NCBI GenBank assembly: GCA_027604185.1
Contig: JADGKB010000189.1
Location: 1 to 18,376, forward strand
Source of the DNA: Boothiomyces macroporosus
Taxonomy: Eukaryota; Chytridiomycota; Chytridiomycetes; Rhizophydiales; Terramycetaceae
Reading direction: 5' to 3'
Length of the DNA: 18,376 nucleotides
Shown here: in pieces, positions 1 to 8,021 of the stretch
How the letters are laid out: every line of letters starts with the position of its first letter
Position numbering within the stretch: position 1 is the first letter of the stretch
Notes under the pieces: generated by a model
What the model was told of the DNA's origin: nothing
Database searches by the model: none
What the model saw: only the letters and a program-made list of their open reading frames with translations
Translations under genes and position numbers: made by a program

Positions 1-75
1 TCTGATTACAAAGACTCTGACTTGCAAAACTCTGATTACAAAGACCCCAATTACAAAGACTCTGAATTCAATGAC
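1..75 (+). repeat. 15-bp coding tandem repeat, five degenerate units
   Basis: Five consecutive 15-nt units, such as tctgattacaaagac, run in frame and encode the pentapeptides SDYKD/SDLQN/SDYKD/PNYKD/SEFND. The first and third units are identical. The array is cut by the window edge and probably continues upstream. Confidence 0.8.
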
Positions 76-375
76 CCATGGGGAATTCTTCAAGCTACCA
101 GAGAAACAAAGACAGTATCAACTCCACAGAGTAAAGAGAAATCAGACAACGGTATCAGCACAGAAAAGGAATTCAAAGATGGTAGTGATACAGAGGAAAT
201 CAAAGACAAGTCTGTTAGTAGTCAGGAAATAAATGACAGCCCTAGAACGCAACAATCGAACGAGACTCGTAGTAGTAGTCCGGAATACATGGACAACTCT
301 GTGTTCAATATAATGAAAAGAGTCCAGGAAAATGTTGAACAGATACAACAAAAGCATAAAAAAAGGAGAAAATAA
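1..375 (+). CDS. C-terminal part of an unknown disordered, lysine-rich protein (5' end outside window)
   Basis: The frame is open from base 1 to the TAA at 373-375, so the gene starts before the window. The visible 124 residues are low-complexity and rich in Ser, Asp, Glu and Lys, and should be disordered. They begin with five pentapeptide repeats (SDYKD, SDLQN, SDYKD, PNYKD, SEFND), followed by DPWG. A DPW tripeptide can bind the AP-2 adaptor appendage in endocytic proteins, but one copy is weak evidence. The end (about 'IMKRVQENVEQIQQKHKKRRK') is a short amphipathic helix followed by a basic cluster that could serve as a nuclear localisation signal. I do not recognise the family. The next gene, PEX6, starts only 49 bp downstream on the same strand. 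Confidence 0.7.
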   Translation, partial: SDYKDSDLQNSDYKDPNYKDSEFNDPWGILQATRETKTVSTPQSKEKSDNGISTEKEFKDGSDTEEIKDKSVSSQEINDSPRTQQSNETRSSSPEYMDNSVFNIMKRVQENVEQIQQKHKKRRK

Positions 376-424
376 AATATCGTTTTTAACTACAAAGTGG
401 CTTTGATTTTGTTTTTAATCTGAA

Positions 425-2625
425 ATGCAATCACAAATACCAATTGAATCCATTTACACATTCAACCACAACGATTACTTGATTTCATATCCAATCCGAA
501 ATGGTGCAATCACGGAAAACACAAATATAATATTACTTGAACCTGAAATTGAAACAAAACATTCAATTGAACCTGCGTATAAATCCCAATCATTAAATCA
601 TTTATTGTTGGGATCAAAGGAAGCTTACGAACTGAAATTGTTTGAAAATGATTACGTAATGCTGCTACCAATCAAACTTGTAGTTCAAGTCAAAATAATT
701 GATTTTGGGATTTACTTGGATTACAATTACAAATTGGATTCTTTTCTTTATAAAAAGGTCTTGCATGAATTCAAAGAATGCGAAAAGATTCTTGTTTATT
801 CTTTAGCAAGAAACCCTGATTTACAAGAACTGTATAAAGAGATTTGTGGACAAGTTGTGTTTAATGGTGTAATGATATTCACTGGAAATAATGGATACAA
901 ATTGAAAACAAAGACCCAGTCGTTAGTAACTAGAAATACTGTATTGGAATACAAAGGGATTTTGAAGCCAGTAAAGTATTTGGGGCTACAGGTTGGTTAC
1001 TTGCAAGAACCAAAAAATGTTAATCTGATTTACAAAAAGGTAGGATTCATATTGAATTATTTCTATTAGAATTAATTCTATTTATATTGATTTTACTCTA
1101 GTACAACAGTTTTCTGCTTTTAAAAGATTCTATTCAAAAAACAGTGGAAAATTTGAAATCAATATTGCTTCCTAATCATTATATAGTGCTGGAGCATTTT
1201 GAAGCATTTCAAGAGTCTTGGAGCGGGTAATTATTTTTGACTATAGGAGTAAACTAGATGGAAAGTATCTCTTGGAAAAGGTGTTTGATGAAACACAAGC
1301 GCATGTAGTGTGCCATTTAGAAAGAATTGATTTGATTGAAAAAGAGTATTTGAGCCTGTTTGACGAAATCACTGAAACGGAAATTCCTAATCAAGAAAAA
1401 AGACAAGAAATTCTAAAGCAATTTATAGATCACGTGGATTATAAAAGGATTGCTGTTCAGACGGCAGGAATGACTGAAAAGGAACTAAAGAAACTGGTTG
1501 AAAATGCAAAGATTGATTTAAAGAAAAATATTTTAACCAAACACAAAACTATTGTAGACAAACTGTTCCCAGAACAACTGGACGATCCAATTGTAAAGCA
1601 TTTAAAAACAAATGAAAAGTACAATGAATTCATTGAAACAGTCGAGCCTGTATTACAAACTAATGATTTAATCTCATCAGCAATCCAACTTAAGCAATCC
1701 AGTCAAACAGCAAAAATTCCAAATGTACAGTGGAAAGATGTTGGTGGTTTAGAACATGTGAAAAAAACAATTATTGAAACCATAAAATTACCACTAGATA
1801 ACCCACATTTCTTTGATGGGATGCAAAAAAGAAGTGGTATTCTGCTCTATGGACCACCTGGAACTGGTAAAACATTAATTGCGAAAGCAGTAGCTACTAC
1901 CCTACAATTAAACTTTTTTTCTATCAAAGGACCACAGTTGTTGAATCAATACGTTGGTGAAAGTGAAAAGAACGTTCGGATGGTGTTTGAGAGAGCTAGA
2001 GAAGCCAAGCCGTGCATCATATTCTTTGACGAATTGGATTCACTAGCACCAAAAAGAGGAGGTAGTGGTGATGGCGGTGGTGTAATGGACAGAATCGTAT
2101 CTCAATTGTTAGCTGAGCTTGATGGGTGTGGGGGATCAGATGTATTTTGTATCGGTGCTACGAATAGACCAGATTTACTTGATAGTGCATTACTAAGACC
2201 TGGTAGATTTGATAAACTGGTATACCTAGGACCAAGTACAGACAAAGTATCACTCCTTAGAGCGTGCATAAACAAGTACATGTAATTAATGTAGATTCGA
2301 TGTAGGCGATTTCGATATAGAATCATTCACCAGTAAAATCCCAGATGGATTCACTGGTGCAGATTACTACGCCTTATCTTCACGCGCATTCATGAACGCA
2401 ATCAAGAGACGCATCAAAGTGATAGACCAAGAACGAGGTGACTTTTCACCTAAAAAGTACATGGAAAAAGTTGGAGATGAAGGAAAAGTTGTGGTTCACG
2501 AACAAGATTTTGCTGATGCACTTGTTGGGCTTGAGCCTAGTGTTGGTAGAGAAGAGATGAAGCGGTATGAGAGTATTCGCAGGCAGTTTGAGCCTGTCAA
2601 AGATAAAGGAAAGAAGCCAATGTAA
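425..2625 (+). CDS. PEX6: Peroxisomal AAA+ ATPase PEX6 (peroxin-6), four exons
   Basis: PEX6 works with PEX1 to pull the ubiquitinated import receptor PEX5 out of the peroxisomal membrane. I join 425-1039, 1102-1226, 1247-2275 and 2295-2625 (699 aa). The C-terminal AAA domain (D2) is clear: Walker A GPPGTGKT (about 449-456), '[20 protein letters not shown]', Walker B IIFFDEL (D508, E509), the PEX6-typical stretch '[20 protein letters not shown]', sensor GATN (N553) and Arg fingers in LLRPGR (564, 567). The last exon carries the lid '[12 protein letters not shown]' and the family ending '[20 protein letters not shown]'. D1 is degenerate: a poor Walker A (GNNGYK, 154-159), then [10 protein letters not shown] in the Walker B position. 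The length is short against about 980-1030 aa in human and yeast, mostly in the N-terminal region. The ATG at 425 is the first in a 49-bp spacer. Confidence 0.88.
1040..1101 (+). other. PEX6: PEX6 intron 1 (62 nt)
   Basis: Phase-0 intron starting GTAGGA and ending TTTTACTCTAG. The upstream exon runs into TAG at 1067 if unspliced, and the downstream frame opens immediately after the AG at 1101, giving ...[16 protein letters not shown]... It is the only longer coding intron seen on this strand. An inner TAG at 1067-1069 would give a 30-nt intron but leads at once to TAA. Confidence 0.7.
1227..1246 (+). other. PEX6: PEX6 intron 2, 20-nt mini-intron
   Basis: GTAATTATTTTTGACTATAG. Removing it joins ...[13 protein letters not shown] to [13 protein letters not shown] without a stop, in the D1 domain between Walker B and the sensor region. 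Without removal the frame ends at TAA (1228-1230). It contains TTGAC six nucleotides before the end, like the other mini-introns. Confidence 0.8.
2276..2294 (+). other. PEX6: PEX6 intron 3, 19-nt mini-intron
   Basis: GTACATGTAATTAATGTAG. Removal joins SLLRACINK to [19 protein letters not shown] and so to [11 protein letters not shown]6 proteins have about 19 residues between the RKF-like motif and TGAD; this join gives 18. Unspliced, the frame hits TAA at 2283. A shorter GTAATTAATGTAG (13 nt, 2282-2294) also keeps frame, but the 19-nt version starts GTACATG like the intron in the exonuclease gene. Confidence 0.75.
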
Positions 2626-2785
2626 TAAAGCCAATTGAAAGTCTTGAAGGATTGTTTACTCGTGATCGTGATAGGAGCGCAGGTACGAGTTGCTGGACCA
2701 AATGGATCAGTTGGTAACTAAGAGTATGGTTCATGAGAGACACTTGTTTAAATGTTTTGAGTGATCAAAATATTTTTCCCACGAA
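2626..2785. other. 160-bp spacer between PEX6 and the zinc-finger gene
   Basis: No coding frame or RNA gene is visible. It must hold the PEX6 3' end and the promoter of the next gene. The last 30 bp before the ATG at 2786 are AT-rich (aaaatatttttccc). I see no clear AATAAA on the + strand. Confidence 0.5.
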
Positions 2786-5252
2786 ATGGCGAGTTGCGCA
2801 ACGTGCTCATTCCCAATCCTGCACAAACCAGACTTGAATTGCTACGCATGCAAATACAACGTACTCTTTACTAACTCAGATTGATATATGCGACGTTTGC
2901 GGTGCTCTAGCAAGAATGACCAACGATCAGCCAGTAGAACTGTTATCCACACCTATAAAGCTATGTACGGACTGTATCCATGAAAAACAAGACCGCAAGT
3001 TTAGTGTATGGATAAATTCAGTTTCTGGATTGAAAAAAGAGCGGATTGAAAAGATATTACGAAATCCTCATGTAGTTTCGGTTTACCAGCAAGAGTTGTA
3101 TGAACAGATAAAAAGCAATTTTCAAGAAACCGAGTATGAAGAGTATAGCGGTAGTATTATCAAAGAGCTGCCCTTCCGGTACGCTGACGATGAACCAATG
3201 GACATTGATGAACCAGTAATACCGACAATCAGACCATCACCAGTTAAAAACAATACAGACACTTTAAACGAAATGGTTCATGAAAAAAATGTATCCCCAA
3301 ATAGCGAATTCCCTCTTGATATTGCACAAGAGTCACCTCAACTAGATTTGATACCAGATCAAAATAATGAAGGGGACGAAGATATGGATACATCTTCAGA
3401 TGAATTTAAAGAAACTGTTGCTCCTATCGAAATTCCTAGCACCAAACCATCGCCGATATTTGAAAACCTTTCGCTATCTCCTGAAAGTACTAGTAAAATT
3501 GCTGAAGATGAAAGTGATTTGGTGGTTAAAAAGGTTACGGAAGCCACGAATCTTGTGCAGGATATAGATAACGATGTCCAAGCACAAGACCAGGATGTTG
3601 TTGCGGTTACTAAAAATCAATTACTAGTTGAGGATAATGATGTTGCTGCAGTTGTTAGCAAGGAGCGTGCGCAAGTTGAATACAAGGATATTGTCGAGAT
3701 CGCAGATGACGAAACTGCTCTCTTATGCAAAGAAGATGTAAAAAATGATACACCGTTTGAACTGAAAGCTTCCTCGGTTGATAAAACAAGTGCACGAGAG
3801 ATGGAATCCAGAGTTTTAAAAGAAAACAAGCAGGGAGAAAAAGATATTTCTTTGCATAGCTCTGTTCAATCATCAGTGGAGGCTAGTGATAAAGCAGCTG
3901 GCAAAACGTTGGAAAAGGCAATCGAACAGAAAACAGAAATGCAAGTATCTCTTGAAAAACAAGATAATCCTCACTCCCCAAAACGACCTGTAGAAACAAC
4001 ACCAGTAAATGCACAAAAGAAATCAAAGGTAGAGCAGGCAGACAGTCCACCAGTTCCGGTTACTTTTGAAAATGAATGTCAAGTAGAAATGGAGCTAGAT
4101 GATGATTCAGACAACTCGCTCATAATTGAATTAGAAGAAACTACTAATCAAGTTCAGCCTCAGACAAATATCTCAAATGAAAAGTCTAGTGACAACCTGG
4201 AAAGCAAAAAGACTGCATTTGCTGAAAGTATTAATCAATCCAAAGGCACCGATTCCCCAACCAAAGCAAACACACTTGAAAGAGGAAAGCCAGCTCCTCT
4301 CACAACTATTACTGCTCCAGTAAGACCAAAGTCTTCGATTTTAGATGTAATCAACAAGAAAAAGGAATCCAAGGATATAATGTCTGTCCTTACATCCAAA
4401 TCCAGCTATCCATCGATTGCACCAAAAGAATCTGAAAATGAAATTGAATTCATCAAATCTGTACCAATAACCCCAGAATCAAAAGATAAAAAAGATAAAA
4501 AAGATGAATTCAATACCAGCCAAGAGTTTATCCAAATAGATGTAGGCGAGGATGATTTGAGAAAAATAATCAATCCAGCACGGAATGCTCAACGGTCTGC
4601 AACCGATTCTGTGAAAAGCTCTGTTGCCCCACCTCTAGATTCCGAACCAAAACAAAGCAGTGCAGTAAATGAAGCGAAAGTTGTAAACCAAAAAGCAAAC
4701 TATGCTTTTACACCAAACAAACCCTCTCTTCATCCTCAAGCTAATACACCCACTATGACTGTTCAAACAGCGAATGACAATACTCAATTAGTAAATACTG
4801 GCACACCCAATGCTCCAGTGCCAAATGTTACCCCTACAACTACTCCAAGAAACCCGGTGCCAGCTACGCCTGAATTACATACACCAAAGACTCCATTAGT
4901 TGGTCCGAAACCTACTTCCAAACCTGTCATAAAGCCAGTGAAAAGCCTATTCCCAATGCTTACCCCAACAAATATTCCCAGAGAAAAGAATCATGGCATT
5001 TGCTACTACTGTCAGGAATACGATTACTTGAAGTACACCAACATTGTTGAAAATCCAAACTTTAAGCTCATCCCAATTTGTAAGACCTGCCACAAAAGTA
5101 AAGGCAAACAACCCGTACTTTGGTGGGTAAAGTCGCTCCAAGCACAGCAACAGCACTTTATCTGGAGTTTATTTAATATGCCAGAAAACCAACTTTTGAA
5201 AACAGAAGCACTGAATGAGGCAGCTCAGTTCGAAAACAATAAAGCCCAGTGA
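2786..5252 (+). CDS. Cross-brace-like zinc-finger protein with long disordered acidic middle, two exons
   Basis: Exons 2786-2860 and 2880-5252 encode 815 aa. The N-terminus holds four CxxC pairs (C4/C7, C19/C22, C29/C32, C54/C57), spacing C-x2-C-x11-C-x2-C-x6-C-x2-C-x21-C-x2-C. This resembles eight-cysteine two-zinc folds such as FYVE or rabphilin-type fingers, but the FYVE basic R(R/K)HHCR motif is absent. The middle (about 90-700) is predicted disordered, rich in Glu, Asp, Ser, Pro and Thr, with degenerate repeats near 'DQDVVAVTKNQLLVE' and 'DNDVAAVVSKERAQVE' and a KDKKDKKDEF lysine patch. Near the end is a second CxxC-x22-CxxC site (C733, C736, C759, C762). I do not recognise the family. 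The layout suits a nuclear scaffold or adaptor, which is only inference. The ATG at 2786 is chosen because exon 1 supplies half the finger. Confidence 0.75.
2861..2879 (+). other. 19-nt mini-intron with perfect TACTAAC branch motif
   Basis: GTACTCTTTACTAACTCAG, phase 0. Removing it joins NCYACKYN to IDICDVCGALARM and completes the eight-cysteine finger. Unspliced, a TGA follows at 2883-2885. The TACTAAC is the canonical fungal branch sequence, five nucleotides from the AG end. Confidence 0.85.
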
Positions 5253-5310
5253 TTTTTTTCTGTGATCTGTGATCTATGTACAGACATCCGTGACCGAAAA
5301 CTTTTGATAA

Positions 5311-6537
5311 ATGTTTAGATCGATCGTCGCAGAAACATATATAATATCGCAGTACCTTTCGCTGGTCGACTACCACAACCTCCGCTTTGCCTCCATAGAA
5401 ATCAACCTTTCATCCTACCCGCAATTATCGTGGCAAGCTTACGTACTGTCATCAACGATTTCACACCAAGATATATCTGAATTTATGACTGTCTCATCGC
5501 TCTCAATAACAGACGAGAAATTCATGTACTTTGTTGATAAACGTCACATTCAGCAATTATCTAAATCGTTCACTCCTCAAGTATCTTTTAAAACTGTACT
5601 TCGAGTATTACGAAACAATTTGTATGACATTCACTCTTTTCAGCCTGAAATTGTATTGGAGCTGTTGAAGCATATAGATCTGACTCGAATAAGTGTTTGC
5701 GAGATTGATCGTCTTTGGCATAGATCTATCGATACTTGTAGTGTAGAAATTGTCGAATTGATGCTGGAAAGAAACTTGCTGCTGGATCTAGAGTATGGTA
5801 TGTTTACTGCTTGTCAAGAAGGCTCGTACGAACTTGTCGATTTGCTAATTTCTTTTGGAGTAGATCCAAGCGTAAACGATTCTGAATCTTTGGTGATTGC
5901 ATGCAGGTACGGATACGATAAGATTGTTCAGTTGCTGCTTGCTGATCCAAGAGTCAACCCAAGCGGCAAAAACAATCAGGGATTAGTGTGGGCATGTAAA
6001 AATGGAAATACAAAAATAGTATGTGGATTGCTGCATTGTTATAACATGAATGCGACTATTGAACTAAAGAATGAATGCTTTCTTTTGGCGGTTGTCCGTG
6101 GGCATGATGATATCGTGGGGTTATTGATGGACGATGGGAGAATAGATCCGTATGTCCAGTCGAGTGCCCTGCTACATGCCGCGAAATGGGGGCATTTGGC
6201 TGTTTTAGAACTGTTGGTACAGGTATACAAAGTAGATTTGATGCACTTTGGAAACTTGGCATTTACAGCAGCGTGTGCCAACGGCTATTACTTGGTAGTA
6301 GAGTATATGCTCGGAATACAAGGAATAGATCCAAATTTTGACGGCAGCAGACCATTGTATTTGGCTGCACAAAATGGACACCTCAAAGTAGTCGAAATTC
6401 TTGCCAAAGATAAAAGGGTTGACGTCTCACAAAGTGTAATTCGAAGTGCAAAGAAGAATCGACACTTGGATATCTACAAGATATTGACTAATAGAAGTAG
6501 TACATTCTTGTGCTGGTGGAATATGCTTGTTTTTTAA
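5311..6537 (+). CDS. Ankyrin-repeat protein
   Basis: Intronless, 408 aa. Residues 1-130 are a helical non-repeat region starting 'MFRSIVAETYIISQYLSLVD'; a faint F-box likeness (YLSLVDYHNLRFASIEI) is not convincing. From about 135 to 395 there are roughly eight ankyrin units of about 30-33 residues, for example 'LVIACRYGYDKIVQLLLADP', 'SALLHAAKWGHLAVLELL' and 'PLYLAAQNGHLKVVEILAKD'. The linkers DPRVNPS, DGRIDP and DKRVDVS are typical of large ankyrin families in chytrid fungi and some protists. The repeats mediate protein binding; the partner cannot be told. The start is the ATG at 5311, 58 bp after the previous stop. The last residues (FLCWWNMLVF) are hydrophobic and leave the repeat pattern. 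There is no enzyme domain. Confidence 0.85.
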   Translation: MFRSIVAETYIISQYLSLVDYHNLRFASIEINLSSYPQLSWQAYVLSSTISHQDISEFMTVSSLSITDEKFMYFVDKRHIQQLSKSFTPQVSFKTVLRVLRNNLYDIHSFQPEIVLELLKHIDLTRISVCEIDRLWHRSIDTCSVEIVELMLERNLLLDLEYGMFTACQEGSYELVDLLISFGVDPSVNDSESLVIACRYGYDKIVQLLLADPRVNPSGKNNQGLVWACKNGNTKIVCGLLHCYNMNATIELKNECFLLAVVRGHDDIVGLLMDDGRIDPYVQSSALLHAAKWGHLAVLELLVQVYKVDLMHFGNLAFTAACANGYYLVVEYMLGIQGIDPNFDGSRPLYLAAQNGHLKVVEILAKDKRVDVSQSVIRSAKKNRHLDIYKILTNRSSTFLCWWNMLVF

Positions 6538-6696
6538 TATATTAATTTGTTTATAGGATTCTTGAGTAGACATCTCTCGATTTCGTTAGTATGCAGTACT
6601 TTCAAGTGATAATTTACACTATTTGCGGGTTTCTCTATTCAGCTCTAAAATCCAAAACTGGTATCAATTTTTATTTTTAATGTGAATGTCGATTTA
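6538..6696. other. 159-bp convergent spacer
   Basis: Lies between the ankyrin gene (+) and the C2HC gene (-). It holds the AATAAA of the minus-strand gene (see separate entry). No gene is visible. Confidence 0.6.
6670..6675 (-). terminator. Poly(A) signal AATAAA for the C2HC zinc-finger gene
   Basis: AATAAA on the minus strand about 22 nt after the stop codon at 6697-6699, within an A-rich stretch. Confidence 0.5.
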
Positions 6697-7821
6697 TCAT
6701 ACAGTGTGTCTCCGATGCTTCCATTTGACTTTTGATTGCGAATTCAAAACTGAAAGTATGGTATCTTCAACTTGATCCAGCTGAGAGTCCAAAATACTCA
6801 GTCTTTGGTGCATTCCTTGAATATTATCTTTAATTGCTATCGCAGGTGGTATTAATCCATTATCAGTTAGATATTTCATGATATTTACTTCTACTTGATC
6901 TAAACATTTGTGTAGCAGTGGTATTTTGACACACATTGCTTTGATTTCCTGGTTAACAGCATCAACCAATTCAAAAGCAGCACTAGATTGATCTGTATTG
7001 AAAATATCTGTTTCAAGCAATCTGGAAATCTCCCCAGAATCTGAGAAATGCTCGAATATCTTTGTGTAGTGCTCTATTTCTTTGGCACTATGACAAGGCA
7101 TGCTACTAGAATGGTGAATCCAGTTTAATGGGATATTCTTTATCGAAAACACAGTATTTTCATCACTATCTGGGTGTGTCGGAAATGTATTAGCCGGTTC
7201 AATATATTCTGGGTGATGATGCTGGATATGTTTTGAAAATCCCTCTAGCTGTTCACTTTGAAATATGCGTTTTGGGTGTTCCAAGTCCTCCGGTAAATTA
7301 TTGGTATATTGTATATTTTCAAGGCCGTTGAAATATCTATTTACAATTCCATTATCATTTTGGTTTTCTCCAAGTTCACTTTGATCTAGCACTATTTCGG
7401 TGTCGAGATCTGTATTTTTCTGTGTTATGCTTTTGGAATTTGGATATTCCGTCTTACCAGAGTTACATGTATTCTCAAACTTGTCAGAGTCCAACTCTTC
7501 CATTTCATTTGCAATAGTGTTTAGTGTGTTTTCGTTCGAGTCTTGGTTTTCAGTCAAGTGCCCATCCACAACTTGCATAGGATCGGTATTCTCCATGTTG
7601 GCATCCATTGCACTATTATCCAGAGATTCATCAATCTCAATTCTGTTATCTGGTTTGCCCGCAGTTGATTCTGGTGTCTTTAGTTGAAGATATTGATCAA
7701 GCATCCTTTTGTCATTATCCAAGCTTATTGAATACTTTGGACGGTCAAGGCACTGGATTGAATGAGTGTAGAGTCCTGTTGGTGTATCAAAGTTTTCTCT
7801 GCATTTTCGACATTCAAACAT
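6697..7821 (-). CDS. C2HC zinc-finger protein with C-terminal coiled coil, unknown
   Basis: Starting at the ATG at 7821 gives 374 aa: MFECRKCRENFDTPTGLYTH..., a single finger C4-x2-C7-x12-H20-x3-C24. An in-frame ATG at 7839 would add MGHFFF. The open frame runs still further upstream through the homopurine tract (a Phe/Leu/Ser/Pro run), but I reject that part as low-complexity. The middle is acidic and Asn-rich and probably disordered. Residues about 300-365 (from 'LLHKCLDQVEVNIMKYL' to 'LDSQLDQVEDTILSVLNSQS') look like a coiled coil, and the end is basic (KWKHRRHTV). Similar single fingers head some fungal transposon proteins, and this gene lies next to a transposase-like gene on the same strand, so it might be an accessory protein of that element. 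That is inference. No family recognised. Confidence 0.65.
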   Translation of the reverse strand: MFECRKCRENFDTPTGLYTHSIQCLDRPKYSISLDNDKRMLDQYLQLKTPESTAGKPDNRIEIDESLDNSAMDANMENTDPMQVVDGHLTENQDSNENTLNTIANEMEELDSDKFENTCNSGKTEYPNSKSITQKNTDLDTEIVLDQSELGENQNDNGIVNRYFNGLENIQYTNNLPEDLEHPKRIFQSEQLEGFSKHIQHHHPEYIEPANTFPTHPDSDENTVFSIKNIPLNWIHHSSSMPCHSAKEIEHYTKIFEHFSDSGEISRLLETDIFNTDQSSAAFELVDAVNQEIKAMCVKIPLLHKCLDQVEVNIMKYLTDNGLIPPAIAIKDNIQGMHQRLSILDSQLDQVEDTILSVLNSQSKVKWKHRRHTV

Positions 7822-7851
7822 GAAAAAAAAGTGGCCCATATGCCATGGTCT

Positions 7852-7950
7852 GGGAGGGGGAAAAGAGGGAAGGAGAGAGAAAGAGAGAAGAAAGGAAAGG
7901 GGAAGAGAGAGAAGGGAAGAAGGAAGAAAGAAAAGGAGAGGAAAAGAGAA
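7852..7950. repeat. 99-nt uninterrupted homopurine (G/A) tract
   Basis: Every + strand base from 7852 to 7950 is A or G (minus strand all pyrimidine). Such tracts can form triplex DNA, stall replication and break. The left end of the tandem triplication (7923) lies inside it. The last 28 bases of the tract are carried along at each repeat junction. Confidence 0.95.
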
Positions 7951-8001
7951 TTGCACTTACTTTTCAGAGTTTGAGTAGGAAAAGTAAAACAAATTGGGCT
8001 A

Positions 8002-8007
8002 TTTATT
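8002..8007 (-). terminator. Poly(A) signal AATAAA of exonuclease copy 1
   Basis: AATAAA about 15 nt downstream of the TAA on the minus strand. Identical sites lie at 11272-11277 and 14530-14535 in the other two units. Confidence 0.5.
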
Positions 8008-8021
8008 AATAAGCATGAAAC

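Larger units (their letters stand above)
7822..8021. other. 200-bp spacer with homopurine tract and promoter region of the C2HC gene
   Basis: Between the exonuclease stop (8022-8024) and the C2HC start (7821) on the minus strand. It contains the exonuclease poly(A) signal, a short region that could hold the C2HC promoter, and the 99-nt homopurine tract. On the minus strand, GTAAGTGC at 7960-7953 and CCCAG ending at 7850 could bound a 111-nt 5' UTR intron; it lacks the TTRAY branch motif, so I hold this weakly. Confidence 0.4.

Noticed and set aside
2282..2294. A 13-nt intron GTAATTAATGTAG in PEX6
   Set aside because: It also keeps frame, but the 19-nt version from 2276 shares GTACATG with another intron and fits the length class; 13 nt would be shorter than any known spliceosomal intron.
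3359..3873. Several 60-70 codon frames on both strands inside the zinc-finger gene, and similar ones antisense to the exonuclease copies
   Set aside because: They overlap a long convincing gene and show only shadow composition; the antisense ones recur just because the repeats do.
7822..7956. Extended N-terminus of the C2HC protein (Phe/Leu/Ser/Pro-rich, signal-peptide-like)
   Set aside because: It is simply the translation of the homopyrimidine strand; low complexity and no sign of selection.
7762..7974. Plus-strand frame encoding a Lys/Arg/Glu/Gly-rich peptide
   Set aside because: Translation of the homopurine tract, antisense to a real gene.
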